Source: Demequina flava (GTDB lineage Bacteria; Actinomycetota; Actinomycetes; Actinomycetales; Demequinaceae). Taken from it: DNA of 64,000 nt. The stretch covers positions 822,788-886,787 of the forward strand of contig NZ_BBRA01000001.1 of the NCBI RefSeq assembly GCF_000975035.1, in the 5' to 3' direction. Made by a program: the position numbers and the translations under genes. Under the pieces are notes generated by a model. That model worked only from the letters and a program-made list of their open reading frames with translations. It was not told where the DNA came from and did not search any database. Position 1 is the first letter of the stretch; each line of letters opens with the position of its first letter. Shown piece after piece: positions 44,339-53,219 of the stretch.

Positions 44339-45208
44339 ATGACCACCGCATCTGACTGGGTTGCTGGCGCGCGTCCGCGCACGCTGTGGGCCGCGATCTC
44401 CCCGGTAGCTGTCGGCACGGGCGCGGCCATTGCCGTCGATGGGTTCGCGCTGATCCCCGCACTCCTGGCGCTCGCGGTGGCGATGGCACTTCAGATCGCC
44501 TCGAACTACGCCAACGACTACTCGGACGGCATCCGCGGAACTGACCTCGACCGCATCGGCCCTGACCGCCTTGTCGCGACCGGCCGGGCGACGCCTACGT
44601 CGGTGAAGTACGCGGCGTTCGCATCGTTTGGCGTCGCCGCGGTGGCAGGGCTCGCGCTCGTGGCGCTCACCGCGACCTGGTGGCTGATCATCGTCGGCGC
44701 CGTGTGCATCGCCGCCGCGTGGCTCTACACCGGCTCCTCGCGCCCCTACGGCTACTCCGGCTGGGGCGAGGTCAGCGTCTTCATCTTCTTTGGCCCAGTC
44801 GCCGTGCTCGGCACCATGTACACGCAATCGGGCACCATCACCTGGTGGGCCGCCGTCGCGTCGGTGGGCGTGGGCCTGTACTCCGTGGCCCTGCTCATGG
44901 TCAACAACATCCGCGATATCGCTAGCGACACGGCTGCGGGCAAGATCACGCTGGCAGTGAAGATGGGGGAGGCCGAGTCGCGCCGCCTCTTCATGCTGGT
45001 CGTCATGCTGCCGATCCTGTGCACGGTCGTCGTGGCGTTCGCCCAGCCGTGGGTGCTGATTGCCACCGTGGTGGCGCTGCCCAGCCTGCTGGTCGCTTTT
45101 GCCGGCCGCGTAGGCGCGGAGGTCATCAACCTGCCGCTGATGTTCAAGGCCATCTCCGGCATCGGCCTGGTCTACGGACTGCTGATGGGCGTGGGGCTGG
45201 CGATCTAG
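44339..45208 (+). CDS. menA: 1,4-Dihydroxy-2-naphthoate polyprenyltransferase
   Basis: 289 aa, about nine helices. The first prenyl-diphosphate motif is NDYSDGIRGTD (59-69), the second is NNIRDIASDTAAGKITLAVK. Attaches the polyprenyl chain to the ring in the membrane and releases CO2. ATG with AAGGAG 5 nt upstream, located in the end of menE. The frame is open about 68 codons further up through menE, which is rejected. Confidence 0.94.
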   Translation: MTTASDWVAGARPRTLWAAISPVAVGTGAAIAVDGFALIPALLALAVAMALQIASNYANDYSDGIRGTDLDRIGPDRLVATGRATPTSVKYAAFASFGVAAVAGLALVALTATWWLIIVGAVCIAAAWLYTGSSRPYGYSGWGEVSVFIFFGPVAVLGTMYTQSGTITWWAAVASVGVGLYSVALLMVNNIRDIASDTAAGKITLAVKMGEAESRRLFMLVVMLPILCTVVVAFAQPWVLIATVVALPSLLVAFAGRVGAEVINLPLMFKAISGIGLVYGLLMGVGLAI

Positions 45209-45222
45209 CTCCGCTCCCAGTA

Positions 45223-45245
45223 GGCGTTCTGGGTCACCGAACGCC
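45223..45245. terminator. Hairpin after menA
   Basis: GGCGTTC (45223-45229) and GAACGCC (45239-45245), 9-nt loop, 14 nt after the menA stop and before the convergent small membrane gene. Confidence 0.6.
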
Positions 45246-45289
45246 CAAAAAGTGACACGGATGTCCCACGGGGACCCACCGCCAGCGCG

Positions 45290-45559
45290 TCAGCGACTGC
45301 TCTGTGAGCCGTCCTCGCCAATCTCGGCGTCTTCCTCATCGTCGAGGTTGCGGATGCCCTTCTGGGAACGATCAATCACGCCCTCCATTTGGTACCCCGC
45401 CGCACGGCGCATCCCATCGAGGAAGAGGTACGACAGCATCCAGGCGATAATGAACGACGCGATGATCGAGATGATGTCGAACCAGCCCACAAGCGCCAGC
45501 AACAACACCACGGCGAAGAAGATGCCAGTGCGCGCAGCCCAATAGGCAAGGATTTTCAT
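45290..45559 (-). CDS. DUF4229 membrane protein
   Basis: 89 aa. Two hydrophobic helices (ARTGIFFAVVLLLALVGW and IISIIASFIIAWMLSYLFL) followed by a charged cytoplasmic tail ending in an acidic stretch. DUF4229 proteins are small actinobacterial membrane proteins of unknown role, commonly located near menA and the cytochrome c maturation genes. Start fixed by TACCCT 7 nt upstream. Confidence 0.8.
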   Translation of the reverse strand: MKILAYWAARTGIFFAVVLLLALVGWFDIISIIASFIIAWMLSYLFLDGMRRAAGYQMEGVIDRSQKGIRNLDDEEDAEIGEDGSQSSR

Positions 45560-45566
45560 GCCTACA

Positions 45567-45572
45567 AGGGTA
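45567..45572 (-). promoter_or_regulatory. -10 box, leaderless promoter of the DUF4229 gene
   Basis: On the minus strand TACCCT ends 7 nt before the ATG at 45559. Confidence 0.6.
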
Positions 45573-45642
45573 CGACGGCTCGTCGCTCCCACCGCACCGC
45601 TGTTCCGCGCGCACCACCTACCTCGGGACCCGCTGGGCGCAT

Positions 45643-45648
45643 TACACT
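45643..45648 (+). promoter_or_regulatory. -10 box, leaderless promoter of the PLDc_N gene
   Basis: TACACT ends 6 nt before the ATG at 45655. Confidence 0.6.
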
Positions 45649-45654
45649 GATGCG

Positions 45655-45933
45655 ATGCGTTACCTGGTGTTCGTCGGCCTTTACATCGGACTCGCGGCCT
45701 ATGCCGTGACCGATGTACTCAATCGCGGCCAGCAGTCGTACTTCGGTATGCACCGCTCCCTGTGGATCGCGATCATCATCCTCGCGCCGTATCTGGGTGC
45801 GCTGATCTGGATCGGGATGATCTGGCGCGGCCGCGGTGGCCGTCCTGCGACCGGGCCCAAGGCTCCGGACGACGACCCCGACTACCTGCGTTGGCTCCGC
45901 CAGCAGGAGCGTCGCCGCAACGACGACAAATAG
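45655..45933 (+). CDS. PLD nuclease N-terminal domain (PLDc_N) membrane protein
   Basis: 92 aa. Two helices (YLVFVGLYIGLAAYAVTDVL and WIAIIILAPYLGALIWIGMIW), then a basic tail with DDDPDYLRWLRQQERRR. The PLDc_N module is a membrane hairpin; it stands alone here without any phospholipase part. Role unknown, but it is regularly found by menA in actinobacteria. A dispersed 9-mer begins at the base after the stop codon. Confidence 0.8.
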   Translation: MRYLVFVGLYIGLAAYAVTDVLNRGQQSYFGMHRSLWIAIIILAPYLGALIWIGMIWRGRGGRPATGPKAPDDDPDYLRWLRQQERRRNDDK

Positions 45934-45989
45934 GGCCGATGCTCGGGTCGGGTCCCGCTCAGTGCCCGCCCGCCGCGTCGCTCCCCACG

Positions 45990-46039
45990 ATGGAGCAGCA
46001 CCCGCCACGTGAGGCCAGAGATGGCGGTCTGCGCTCCAT
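45990..46039. terminator. Hairpin between convergent genes
   Basis: ATGGAGC and CCGCCA on the left pair with TGGCGG and GCTCCAT on the right, with an unpaired patch between. Lies between the PLDc_N and SIS genes. Confidence 0.5.
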
Positions 46040-46049
46040 TTGAGCGCCT

Positions 46050-46775
46050 TTAGTGGGCGCTGTTCGCCGCGTCACCAATCGCGAGCGCGCTTGAGACCCA
46101 CAGGTCCGGCTCCCAGCCGCGCCGAGCTGCGCGTTCAATCGCCTCCGCGACGACAGCATTGAGCAGCGCCGCACCCACCACGGTCGATGTGGGCCCCAGG
46201 TGCGTCCCCGCCGCCTCGACCGGAACGGCTGCGTCGCCGGGCACGCCGTGATTGTCGAGGACGATGTCCGCGACCTCGTGGAGCTTGGCATGAGGGGTCG
46301 GCCGCGCGACAGGGGATGTCGCGTGTCCCACGGAGGTGATCGCGATGGTCGTGAGCCCGCGCTCGCGCGCTTCCTGCACCGCCTCGACTGAAACCGCGTT
46401 GCCGCCAGAGTTCGAGGCCACGATGAGCACGTCACCGGACTGAACTCCGTGGTCATCCAGGAGCTTCGCGGCCAGTCCCTCGATGCGCTCCAACTGCGTC
46501 GCAAGCGTGGGCGACCCGTGCAACATCAAGCCCTCGAAGAGCAGCGGCTTCACCTGCTTGAGTCCGCCTGCGCGGTAGAAGATTTCCTCCGCCAGCATGT
46601 GCGAGTGGCCGGATCCAAAGGCGTGAACCGTGCGACCGGCGATCAGGGCATCGGCGATGGCGGCGGCCGCGGCGGACAGCGAGGCGGACTCGGCCTCCGC
46701 GGCAGTGGCGAGCATCTGCTGGGCGGTCGCGAGGTAGCGCGCACCAGCGCCCTCGGGAGGTAGGGCATCAGACAT
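46050..46775 (-). CDS. SIS domain protein (UPF0309-like phosphosugar-binding)
   Basis: 241 aa. A sugar isomerase fold in two halves: the first with TVHAFGSGHSHMLAEEIFYRAGG and the second with DVLIVASNSGGNAVSVE and ITSVGHATS. Belongs to the group of SIS proteins without an N-terminal helix-turn-helix or C-terminal CBS domains. Substrate is likely a phosphosugar but unknown. Start by TACAGT 7 nt upstream; the frame extends 44 codons further without a signal. Confidence 0.82.
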   Translation of the reverse strand: MSDALPPEGAGARYLATAQQMLATAAEAESASLSAAAAAIADALIAGRTVHAFGSGHSHMLAEEIFYRAGGLKQVKPLLFEGLMLHGSPTLATQLERIEGLAAKLLDDHGVQSGDVLIVASNSGGNAVSVEAVQEARERGLTTIAITSVGHATSPVARPTPHAKLHEVADIVLDNHGVPGDAAVPVEAAGTHLGPTSTVVGAALLNAVVAEAIERAARRGWEPDLWVSSALAIGDAANSAH

Positions 46776-46782
46776 GCGCCCC

Positions 46783-46788
46783 ACTGTA
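46783..46788 (-). promoter_or_regulatory. -10 box, leaderless promoter of the SIS gene
   Basis: On the minus strand TACAGT ends 7 nt before the ATG at 46775. Confidence 0.6.
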
Positions 46789-46873
46789 CTGGCCGCTTGG
46801 GCTGCCACATCTCTTGACGACCCACGCCCGGGAGGGTGAGGATCAAGCTCTACGCACAGACAGGACTCCGCCC

Positions 46874-47350
46874 ATGACTGCCACATGGCTTCCAGTGGAT
46901 TTCGCACACCCGTTGCGTGTCGACCTGTCGGATTCGGCGCACCTGCGCCCCATCAGCGCAGACGACGTCGATATCGATATGCCTGCGGTCATGGGCAATC
47001 AGGCCATGCTGTGGGCCAAGTACGGCGACGCGTGGGGCTGGCCTCCCACCACCATGACCGCTGACGAGGACCGTGAAGATCTTGGTCGGCACGCCCGCGA
47101 GATGGTCACGCACGAGTCATTCAACTACGCGATTCTGCCCAGCGACGAGAGCGCGCTTTACGGGTGTATCTACATCGACCCAGCCGAGGAATCCGCACAC
47201 GCGCGCGGCCCTGCGGCGGAGGTGTCGTGGTGGACGACGGCCGATGCTCGGGATGGCCTGGCGAGCACCGTGCGTGCGTTTGTGCCGGCCTGGCTTGCGC
47301 AGGGCTGGCCGTTCGTGGACGTGCGCTATCCGTTTGGCGAGGTGGGCTGA
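46874..47350 (+). CDS. GNAT-like protein
   Basis: 158 aa. The layout (HLRPISADDVDIDMPAVM, then a helix DREDLGRHAREM, then FNYAILPSDESALYGCIYIDP) resembles the first half of an acetyltransferase fold. The acetyl-CoA loop is not clear: EVSWWTTADARDGLASTVRAF takes its place and lacks the R-x-x-G-x-G/A signature, so activity is doubtful. AGGA lies 10 nt before the chosen ATG. Convergent with the glycosyltransferase gene. Confidence 0.6.
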   Translation: MTATWLPVDFAHPLRVDLSDSAHLRPISADDVDIDMPAVMGNQAMLWAKYGDAWGWPPTTMTADEDREDLGRHAREMVTHESFNYAILPSDESALYGCIYIDPAEESAHARGPAAEVSWWTTADARDGLASTVRAFVPAWLAQGWPFVDVRYPFGEVG

Positions 47351-47353
47351 CTT

Positions 47354-48466
47354 CTAGGAGGCGTAGAGGTCAAGCACCTGGGCGCCCACGGTGGCGACGT
47401 CGAAGCGCTTGACGCGTTCGGCCTGGAGTTCGTGGAGTTCAGCCCGCAGGGCGTCGTCCTCGATCAGGCGAGTCAGCGCGGCGGCGAACTCGTCGGTGTG
47501 GGTGGCGTTGACCGAGACCTCGGGCCGCACGCCCAGGACCGTCAGGTAGCCGGGGTTCGCTCCCCCGAACACCACTCCAGCGCCGGAGGCCATGGCCTCG
47601 ATGAGCACGATGCCAAAGCTCTCGCCCCCGGTCGCGGGGAAGACCGCGATGTCAGCGCTGGCGTAGTACGCGGCCTTATCCTCCTCGGCCACGAAGCCGT
47701 CAAAGTGCACCACGTCCTCAAGCCCCGCCTGGGTGACGGATGCTTGCAACTGCTCGAGCATCGGCCCTTTGCCACCAATACGCACCTCGATGCGCGAGCG
47801 CACCTCAGGCGACAACGCGGCCACGGCGTCAACCAGTTCAGCCGCGCCCTTGCGCTCCACGAGCCGGCCCAGGAAAGCCAGGCGCAGGCGGCCGTCGACG
47901 CGCGGCGCGCCCTCGGCGCCAGCGAAGATCGACGTGTCGATCGAGCATGGGATCACCGATGCATCGATTCCAAACGAGCGGTGCGCGAACTGCGCCGCCG
48001 GCTCCGACACCGCGCAGAACGCGTCGAACTTGCGCAGGTTGTTGCGCTGCAGCCAGCCCAGTGCGCGCGTGCCGTACTCGGACACGGCGCCGTCGGGAAG
48101 GATGTGGAACGTGCCGACGATGCGCACAGAGCGCCCCTGCACGGCCCGCGCCTCATCGACCACGCGCGAGGCAAACAGTGGCGAGTGCGGAATCTGCACG
48201 TGAATGACGTCGAAGCGCTGCTGGTCCAGAAAGACGCGCAACGCCGCCCGCGACGTGGGCGTCGGTACTCGCAGGTCGTTGCCGTTGAAGGTCACTCCCA
48301 GGTTGCGCGCGAGCGAGTGCACCCTCACATCCGTGCGCGTCGCCTCCGAGCACACGTAGTGGACCTCGTGCCCCTCGCGCTCGAGATACGCCCCCAGGGT
48401 CAGCGCGTACTGCTGCACTCCGTCGGGACGGTCAATCGAGTCGTCGAGGACAAAGGCGATCTTCAC
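47354..48466 (-). CDS. Glycosyltransferase family 4
   Basis: 370 aa GT-B enzyme. N-terminal acceptor domain begins KIAFVLDDSIDRPDGVQQYAL; the C-terminal donor domain has LAFLGRLVERKGAAELVDA and the E-x7-E motif in GGESFGIVLIEAMASG, which holds the nucleotide sugar. Phosphatidylinositol mannosyltransferase PimB/MgtA types look similar, so a role in cell-envelope glycolipids is a reasonable guess. The GTG start is one nt behind the ccsB stop, so it is the last gene of the cytochrome c maturation operon. Confidence 0.88.
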   Translation of the reverse strand: MKIAFVLDDSIDRPDGVQQYALTLGAYLEREGHEVHYVCSEATRTDVRVHSLARNLGVTFNGNDLRVPTPTSRAALRVFLDQQRFDVIHVQIPHSPLFASRVVDEARAVQGRSVRIVGTFHILPDGAVSEYGTRALGWLQRNNLRKFDAFCAVSEPAAQFAHRSFGIDASVIPCSIDTSIFAGAEGAPRVDGRLRLAFLGRLVERKGAAELVDAVAALSPEVRSRIEVRIGGKGPMLEQLQASVTQAGLEDVVHFDGFVAEEDKAAYYASADIAVFPATGGESFGIVLIEAMASGAGVVFGGANPGYLTVLGVRPEVSVNATHTDEFAAALTRLIEDDALRAELHELQAERVKRFDVATVGAQVLDLYAS

Positions 48467-48467
48467 A

Positions 48468-49427
48468 TCAGACTCCGGCGTACGAGTGCAGGCCCTGGAA
48501 CACGATGTTGACCACCGTGAAGTTCATGATGAGCGCCACGAAGCCGATCAGCGATAGGTACGCGCTGCGGCGCCCGGCCCAGCCCTGGGTGGTTCGCGCG
48601 TGCAGGTATGCGGCGTAGATGACCCAGATGACGAAGGACCACACTTCCTTGGGGTCCCAGCCCCAGTAGCGGCCCCAGGCGTGCTCGGCCCAGACGGCGC
48701 CAGCCATAACGGTGAACGTCCACAGCACAAAGCCGACGGCGTTCAAGCGGAACGCGAGCGCCTCAAGCTTGGAAGCGGAAGGGGTCGCTTCGAGCCAGTT
48801 CCAGCGCTGCAGCCAGCCCGCGCCGGAGTCCCGGTAGTCGCGCAGGAGTTGCAACACGGTCGCGACGGCGCCCACGACGAACACTCCGGTCGCGATGATC
48901 GCGATCGAGACGTGGATGACGAGCCAGAAGCTCTGCAACGCGGGCTGCAGACCGGTCGACTGTGCGTACAGCACCGTCAGGCCCAGCCCCAGTGCGATGG
49001 TCGCGAAGCCGGTCACGCCCGGCGCGAGGTACGACACGTCGCGCTTGCGCTGCACAATCAGGAACACCACGACCGCGACCCAGGTGCCGGTGATCGTGTA
49101 CTCGTACATGGTCGACCACGGCACGTGCCCGGACTCAAAGCCGCGTGCGACCACGCCAACACCCTGAAGGAGCGCACCCACGAGGGTCGTCGCCTTCGCG
49201 ATGCCGTTGGCCTTGTCATTGACCTGGATGCGGGCCGATGCCGGGGTTGCCTGGGCAGCGCCAGTCTCGCCAACGCCAGAATCACCTGCTGCGACGGCGG
49301 CCAGCTTCTTGGCCGCCACCTTCGCGTCGGCGACGCGTGCGAGGTGAATCGACGAGGCGATCATCGCGATCGCATACAGCGCGGTGGCGCCCCACAGGGC
49401 GAACCAGCTGAGTTCCTGGGCGGTCAT
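48468..49427 (-). CDS. ccsB: Cytochrome c maturation protein CcsB (CcsA/ResC type)
   Basis: 319 aa, about eight helices. Carries the haem-handling tryptophan-rich motif WGRYWGWDPKEVWSF near residue 255 with flanking conserved His. Together with ResB it exports haem and ligates it to apocytochrome c outside the membrane (system II). A hydrophilic insert of ~55 residues after the first helix is typical of actinobacteria. ATG with GGAGG 4 nt upstream overlaps resB by 4 nt. Confidence 0.93.
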   Translation of the reverse strand: MTAQELSWFALWGATALYAIAMIASSIHLARVADAKVAAKKLAAVAAGDSGVGETGAAQATPASARIQVNDKANGIAKATTLVGALLQGVGVVARGFESGHVPWSTMYEYTITGTWVAVVVFLIVQRKRDVSYLAPGVTGFATIALGLGLTVLYAQSTGLQPALQSFWLVIHVSIAIIATGVFVVGAVATVLQLLRDYRDSGAGWLQRWNWLEATPSASKLEALAFRLNAVGFVLWTFTVMAGAVWAEHAWGRYWGWDPKEVWSFVIWVIYAAYLHARTTQGWAGRRSAYLSLIGFVALIMNFTVVNIVFQGLHSYAGV

Positions 49428-51076
49428 GAGTCCTCCGGGGATGGGTCGGCGGCGGGGCGTCCCGTGGCGGCGGCGAGTGCGCGTTCCACTTGGTGGCGCG
49501 CTGCCGTGTCGTGATCGGGCGCCCACATCGCAGCGGTGACCACTGTAGTCGGGACGGCGTCGGAGCCGGAAGTGGTGTCAGGTCCGGCGGGTGCGAGCGG
49601 CACGACCAGCCACACGCGGCGACGTTGCGCGAACAAGCTCATCGCCAAGCCGGTCAGCGCGCCGATGGACGCGGCCAGCAACCACGGCAGCGACGGGTCA
49701 CGCCGCAGGTCAAATGCCGCGAAGCGTGGCATCGACTCCCACGTCACGGTGCCCAGGCCGTCGGGAAGCGTGACGGTCTCCCCGAGTTCCATGGCCACCA
49801 GGAGGGGGTTGCCGTCGTCGCCGCGCACGGGACTCAGTTGGGACTCGTCCAGTTGGTAGACGTTCTGCGGCACACCGTCGTCGAGACCTAGGTCGCCGGT
49901 GTAGGCCTGGAGGTAGATCTCCGGATTGGTGGGCGCGGGGTGCACGGAAATGGGGCCCGTTTCGGAAGCCACCGCGGTCGGCAGCAGCGTGGCCTTGAAT
50001 CCCAGCTGCTCGCCATCGGTCACATCCGGGACCTTGATGACACCGGTCGAGGTGTAGACCTCGTCCTGCGGCAGGAACGGCACGTTGCCCTCGAACGCCA
50101 CGTTGCCTTCGGAGTCAGTGACGGTGAAGCGCGGCGCGTAGCCGTTGCCCTGCAGGTAGATCTTGGCGCCGTCGACCTGGATGGGACGGTTCACCTGCGC
50201 TTCGACCTCACGCGGCTCTTGCCCGGGCTCGGTCAGCATTCCGTGCGCGGTGAACTCGAGCGGGTTGCCGTCGAGCCCGAACTGCGCGTCGAACTGATCG
50301 AGCGACAGGATCCACGGGTCAAGGTCGTCTTGACTGAACAGGGCACCCGCTTCATACGAGTCGTAGGCGACAACCGCGTTCGTGAACGAGTCCCCCTCGA
50401 CGATGAGCGCTTGGCCGCGGTAGGTCAGCAGCGATCCTGCGGCGACGGCCAACAAGATCCCGACAAGCGATAAGTGGAACACCAGGTTGCCCAACTCACG
50501 CACGTGCCCCTTGTGGGCGGACATTGCGAGCTCTGCCCCAGCATCGGCCCGTTTGCTGTCCCGCTCGTCAATCCGGACGCGGTAGCCGGTGAACCAGCGC
50601 AGTGGCCCCGAGCCTTCCAGTTCGCGGCGGGCGGCCTCGAGTGCCTCGCGCGGGTCGCGGTCCGCGGCCTCGGTGACGGGCTCGTAGCGGTCCAGGCGGC
50701 TGGGCGCGGCGGAGACAGGCTCGCGCAGTTCGCGCCAGTAGACCATCACGCGCGGAATGATGCAGCCGATCAGCGAGGCGAAGAGCAATACGTAGATCGC
50801 GGTGAACCACGCCGACCCGAACACGTCGAGGAACCCGGTCGCATCCAGCAGCGGGCCCCAGAACGGGTTGGCGTCAATGAAGGCCTGGGTGTCCGACGGC
50901 GCCTGCGGCCACTGCGGCAGCATCGAGCCGGGAATGGCCGCGAGCGCGAGCAGAATCAGCAAGATCAGGGCCACGCGCATCGACGTGACCTGGCGCCACA
51001 TCCACCGCAGCCAGCCTGTGAAGCCCAGCCGCGGGACGTCGCGGTAAGCGTAGTTATCGATCTTGACGCGCGCCAT
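49424..51076 (-). CDS. resB: Cytochrome c biogenesis protein ResB
   Basis: 550 aa. Three helices in the first ~190 residues (MRVALILLILLALAAIPGSMLPQ, WFTAIYVLLFASLIGCIIPR, LVFHLSLVGILLAVAAGSLL) and one near the C-terminus (LPWLLAASIGALTGLAMSLF), with a large extracytoplasmic domain between the last two. The other half of the system II synthetase. The ATG shares one base with the ccdA stop; 48 more codons upstream are read-through of ccdA and rejected. Confidence 0.93.
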   Translation of the reverse strand: MARVKIDNYAYRDVPRLGFTGWLRWMWRQVTSMRVALILLILLALAAIPGSMLPQWPQAPSDTQAFIDANPFWGPLLDATGFLDVFGSAWFTAIYVLLFASLIGCIIPRVMVYWRELREPVSAAPSRLDRYEPVTEAADRDPREALEAARRELEGSGPLRWFTGYRVRIDERDSKRADAGAELAMSAHKGHVRELGNLVFHLSLVGILLAVAAGSLLTYRGQALIVEGDSFTNAVVAYDSYEAGALFSQDDLDPWILSLDQFDAQFGLDGNPLEFTAHGMLTEPGQEPREVEAQVNRPIQVDGAKIYLQGNGYAPRFTVTDSEGNVAFEGNVPFLPQDEVYTSTGVIKVPDVTDGEQLGFKATLLPTAVASETGPISVHPAPTNPEIYLQAYTGDLGLDDGVPQNVYQLDESQLSPVRGDDGNPLLVAMELGETVTLPDGLGTVTWESMPRFAAFDLRRDPSLPWLLAASIGALTGLAMSLFAQRRRVWLVVPLAPAGPDTTSGSDAVPTTVVTAAMWAPDHDTAARHQVERALAAATGRPAADPSPEDS

Positions 51077-51837
51077 CACACTGCCACCCAGAACGAGTCG
51101 ATCCAGCCTTGGAGCTCGCCGGTGAGCGCGCCCCACAGGCCGGTCACGAGCATGACGCCCAGGACAACGAGCATCGCGCCACCGAAGATCTGCAGGCCCC
51201 GGCGGTGCTTGCGCAGCCATGCCAGAACGCGGCCGGAACGCTCAAACCACAGCGCGAGCGCGAGGAACGGCAGGCCGAGTCCCAGGCAATACGCGACGGC
51301 CAAAAGCGCGCCACGTCCCACGGTTCCTTCGGTGAGGCCCAGGGTGATGACGGCGGACAGCGTAGGGCCGATGCAGGGGGTCCAGCCAAGCCCAAAGACA
51401 ATCCCGAGCAGCGGCGCACCAGCCAGACCCGCCTTGGGGCTGACGTGGAAGCGGCGCTCGTTTTGCAGGAACGGCATGGCCCCCATGAAGGCCAGGCCCA
51501 TCAGGATCACGACCACACCGAGCACGCGGGTAATGATGTCGAGTTGGGCCTCGAACGCGGCGCCGGCCGCGGAGACCACGATCGCCAGGGTGACGAAGAC
51601 CGCCGAAAATCCCGCGATGAACAGCAGCACCCCCAGCACGAGGCGAGGTCGAGATTTCTTACCCCCAGCATCGGCCCCCGCCATTCCGGATACGTAGCCT
51701 AGGTAACCGGGCACCAGCGGCACCACGCACGGGGAGGCGAAACTCACCAGTCCCGCAAGCATGGCGACGGGAATCGCGAGGAGCAGAGAGCCGGACAGCA
51801 CGGTGTTCGCGAAGTCCGCTCCGATGGACTGGATCAC
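51076..51837 (-). CDS. ccdA: Thiol-disulfide transporter CcdA
   Basis: 253 aa, six helices. The two redox cysteines are C37 (FASPCVVPLVPGY) and the one in GWTPCIGPT near residue 150. Passes electrons from cytoplasmic thioredoxin across the membrane to ResA. Four-base overlap with the resA stop. Confidence 0.94.
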   Translation of the reverse strand: MIQSIGADFANTVLSGSLLLAIPVAMLAGLVSFASPCVVPLVPGYLGYVSGMAGADAGGKKSRPRLVLGVLLFIAGFSAVFVTLAIVVSAAGAAFEAQLDIITRVLGVVVILMGLAFMGAMPFLQNERRFHVSPKAGLAGAPLLGIVFGLGWTPCIGPTLSAVITLGLTEGTVGRGALLAVAYCLGLGLPFLALALWFERSGRVLAWLRKHRRGLQIFGGAMLVVLGVMLVTGLWGALTGELQGWIDSFWVAV

Positions 51838-52394
51838 TGAAGAGCCCCATCGACGAGCGAATCGAGCGTCGAAGGCTCGACGCGGCCAACCACGCGCGCG
51901 GCAACGCGCCCCTCGGTGTCGAGGATCAGCGTGGTCGGCACGGCGTTGATGGACACCAGGCCCTGCATCTGCGCGACAGCCTGGCCGTCGGAGTCGTCAA
52001 TGCTGGGGTATTCGACGTTAAAGGTGCGATCGAAGGCCTCGGCGGTCGCGGCATCGTCCCGGCTGTTGACGCCCAAGAGCTGAACATCGTCGCGAGCGTC
52101 GAGTTCCACAAGGTCCGGTGCTTCCGCACGGCACGGGGGGCACGAGGCGTACCAGGTGTTCACGAGCACGGCCTGGCCCAGGTAGTCGGTGGTGTCGATC
52201 GCGTCACCGTTGTACGCGGTGCCGGTGAGGGCGAGGGGCTCGCCGCGCTCGTCGGCGGCCCACTCGGTCACGGTGCCGTCTCCCGACACGTAGCCGGGCG
52301 ACTCCTCGATGTTGCCCGGTGCGCATGCTGCCAGCCACAAAACGGCGGCGATGATGATCGCCGCCAGGATGACGAGGCGTGCTTCACGTTTCAC
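51834..52394 (-). CDS. resA: Thioredoxin-like lipoprotein ResA/TlpA
   Basis: 186 aa. Signal sequence with lipobox LAAC (Cys24), then a thioredoxin fold with the active site CPPC at 85-88 (NTWYASCPPC) and the cis-proline in NAVPTTLIL. Keeps the CXXCH cysteines of apocytochrome c reduced for haem attachment. Overlaps the histidine phosphatase gene by 4 nt. Confidence 0.93.
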   Translation of the reverse strand: MKREARLVILAAIIIAAVLWLAACAPGNIEESPGYVSGDGTVTEWAADERGEPLALTGTAYNGDAIDTTDYLGQAVLVNTWYASCPPCRAEAPDLVELDARDDVQLLGVNSRDDAATAEAFDRTFNVEYPSIDDSDGQAVAQMQGLVSINAVPTTLILDTEGRVAARVVGRVEPSTLDSLVDGALQ

Positions 52395-53011
52395 TTAGGG
52401 ACCTCAATGTAAGCGGCGGGCTCGCGGTACGTCATCGATACCGGCTCCCCGTCCTCGATCACGAAGCTCGTAAGGCTCGCGAGTCCGCACTGGCGCGAGC
52501 GGGGGTCGTGAACCATTGAGCGGCCCTCGTACGAGCAGCGGGTCACCCAGATGGGCAGCTGGTGGCTCACCATGACACTGTCCGAGTCAGGGTTGGCGGC
52601 CGCAGCATCCTTGACCGCGGCCCACATGCGGGCGCGCTGCTCCTTGTAGGGCTCGCCCCACGACGGACCCCACGGGTTGCGGAGCTTCCACCAGTCGCGC
52701 GGGTGCATGAAGTCGCGCGCGCCCTTGGTGAGGACGCGGCCGGCGAAGTCGTTGCCCGCCTCGATGATGCGTTCCTCGGTCGCGATGTCGAGCTCGAAAG
52801 CGCTAGCAATGGGCGCTGCGGTCTCCTGCGCTCGCTGAAGCGGTGAGGCGATCACGCGGCCTACGGGGACGTCGCGGGCGACCAAATCATCGGCGACGGC
52901 CTGCGCCATGGCCTGGCCGGCATCGGACAGCCGGAACTGTGGCAGGCGGCCGTAGAGGATCTTGTCCGGGTTGTGGACGTGGCCGTGGCGAAGCAAGTGG
53001 ACGACGGGCAT
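52391..53011 (-). CDS. Histidine phosphatase family protein
   Basis: 206 aa. Catalytic LLRHGHVHNP near the start (RHG), the second Arg in ASPLQRAQETAAPI, the acid in IIEAGNDFAGR, and the late His in MVSHQLPIW. A phosphoglycerate-mutase-like fold that in actinobacteria regularly opens the resA-ccdA-resB-ccsB operon; its substrate there is unknown. Start by GACAAT 7 nt upstream; 37 further codons are rejected. Confidence 0.87.
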   Translation of the reverse strand: MPVVHLLRHGHVHNPDKILYGRLPQFRLSDAGQAMAQAVADDLVARDVPVGRVIASPLQRAQETAAPIASAFELDIATEERIIEAGNDFAGRVLTKGARDFMHPRDWWKLRNPWGPSWGEPYKEQRARMWAAVKDAAAANPDSDSVMVSHQLPIWVTRCSYEGRSMVHDPRSRQCGLASLTSFVIEDGEPVSMTYREPAAYIEVPK

Positions 53012-53018
53012 GGCCTCT

Positions 53019-53024
53019 ATTGTC
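53019..53024 (-). promoter_or_regulatory. -10 box, leaderless promoter of the cytochrome c maturation operon
   Basis: On the minus strand GACAAT ends 7 nt before the ATG at 53011. Further upstream lies a spaced inverted repeat. Confidence 0.45.
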
Positions 53025-53078
53025 ACCCACGCGCGCGGAACTGAAGTCCTCAGTGGCCCACCGCGTCGCCGGCCCGAT

Positions 53079-53177
53079 CGGTTTGACACACTCATGTGAC
53101 GGAGGTGACAGACGCGGCGCATGTGACCGTCCCACTCATCACGTCAGCCCCAATGGTCACGTCTATGTGTCAAACCG
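53079..53177. repeat. 99-bp segment with 12-bp terminal inverted repeats
   Basis: CGGTTTGACACA (53079-53090) is exactly mirrored by TGTGTCAAACCG (53166-53177), and a second match GTGAC/GTCAC lies 5 nt further in. Inside, TGTGAC-like words recur. It sits 68 bp upstream of the cytochrome c maturation operon and 42 bp behind the hydrolase-OsmC stop. Could be a miniature element or paired regulator sites. Confidence 0.6.
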
Positions 53178-53219
53178 ACGTGAGCGCGAGCAGCGTGGTG
53201 GGTGAACTGAGTGCACTAC

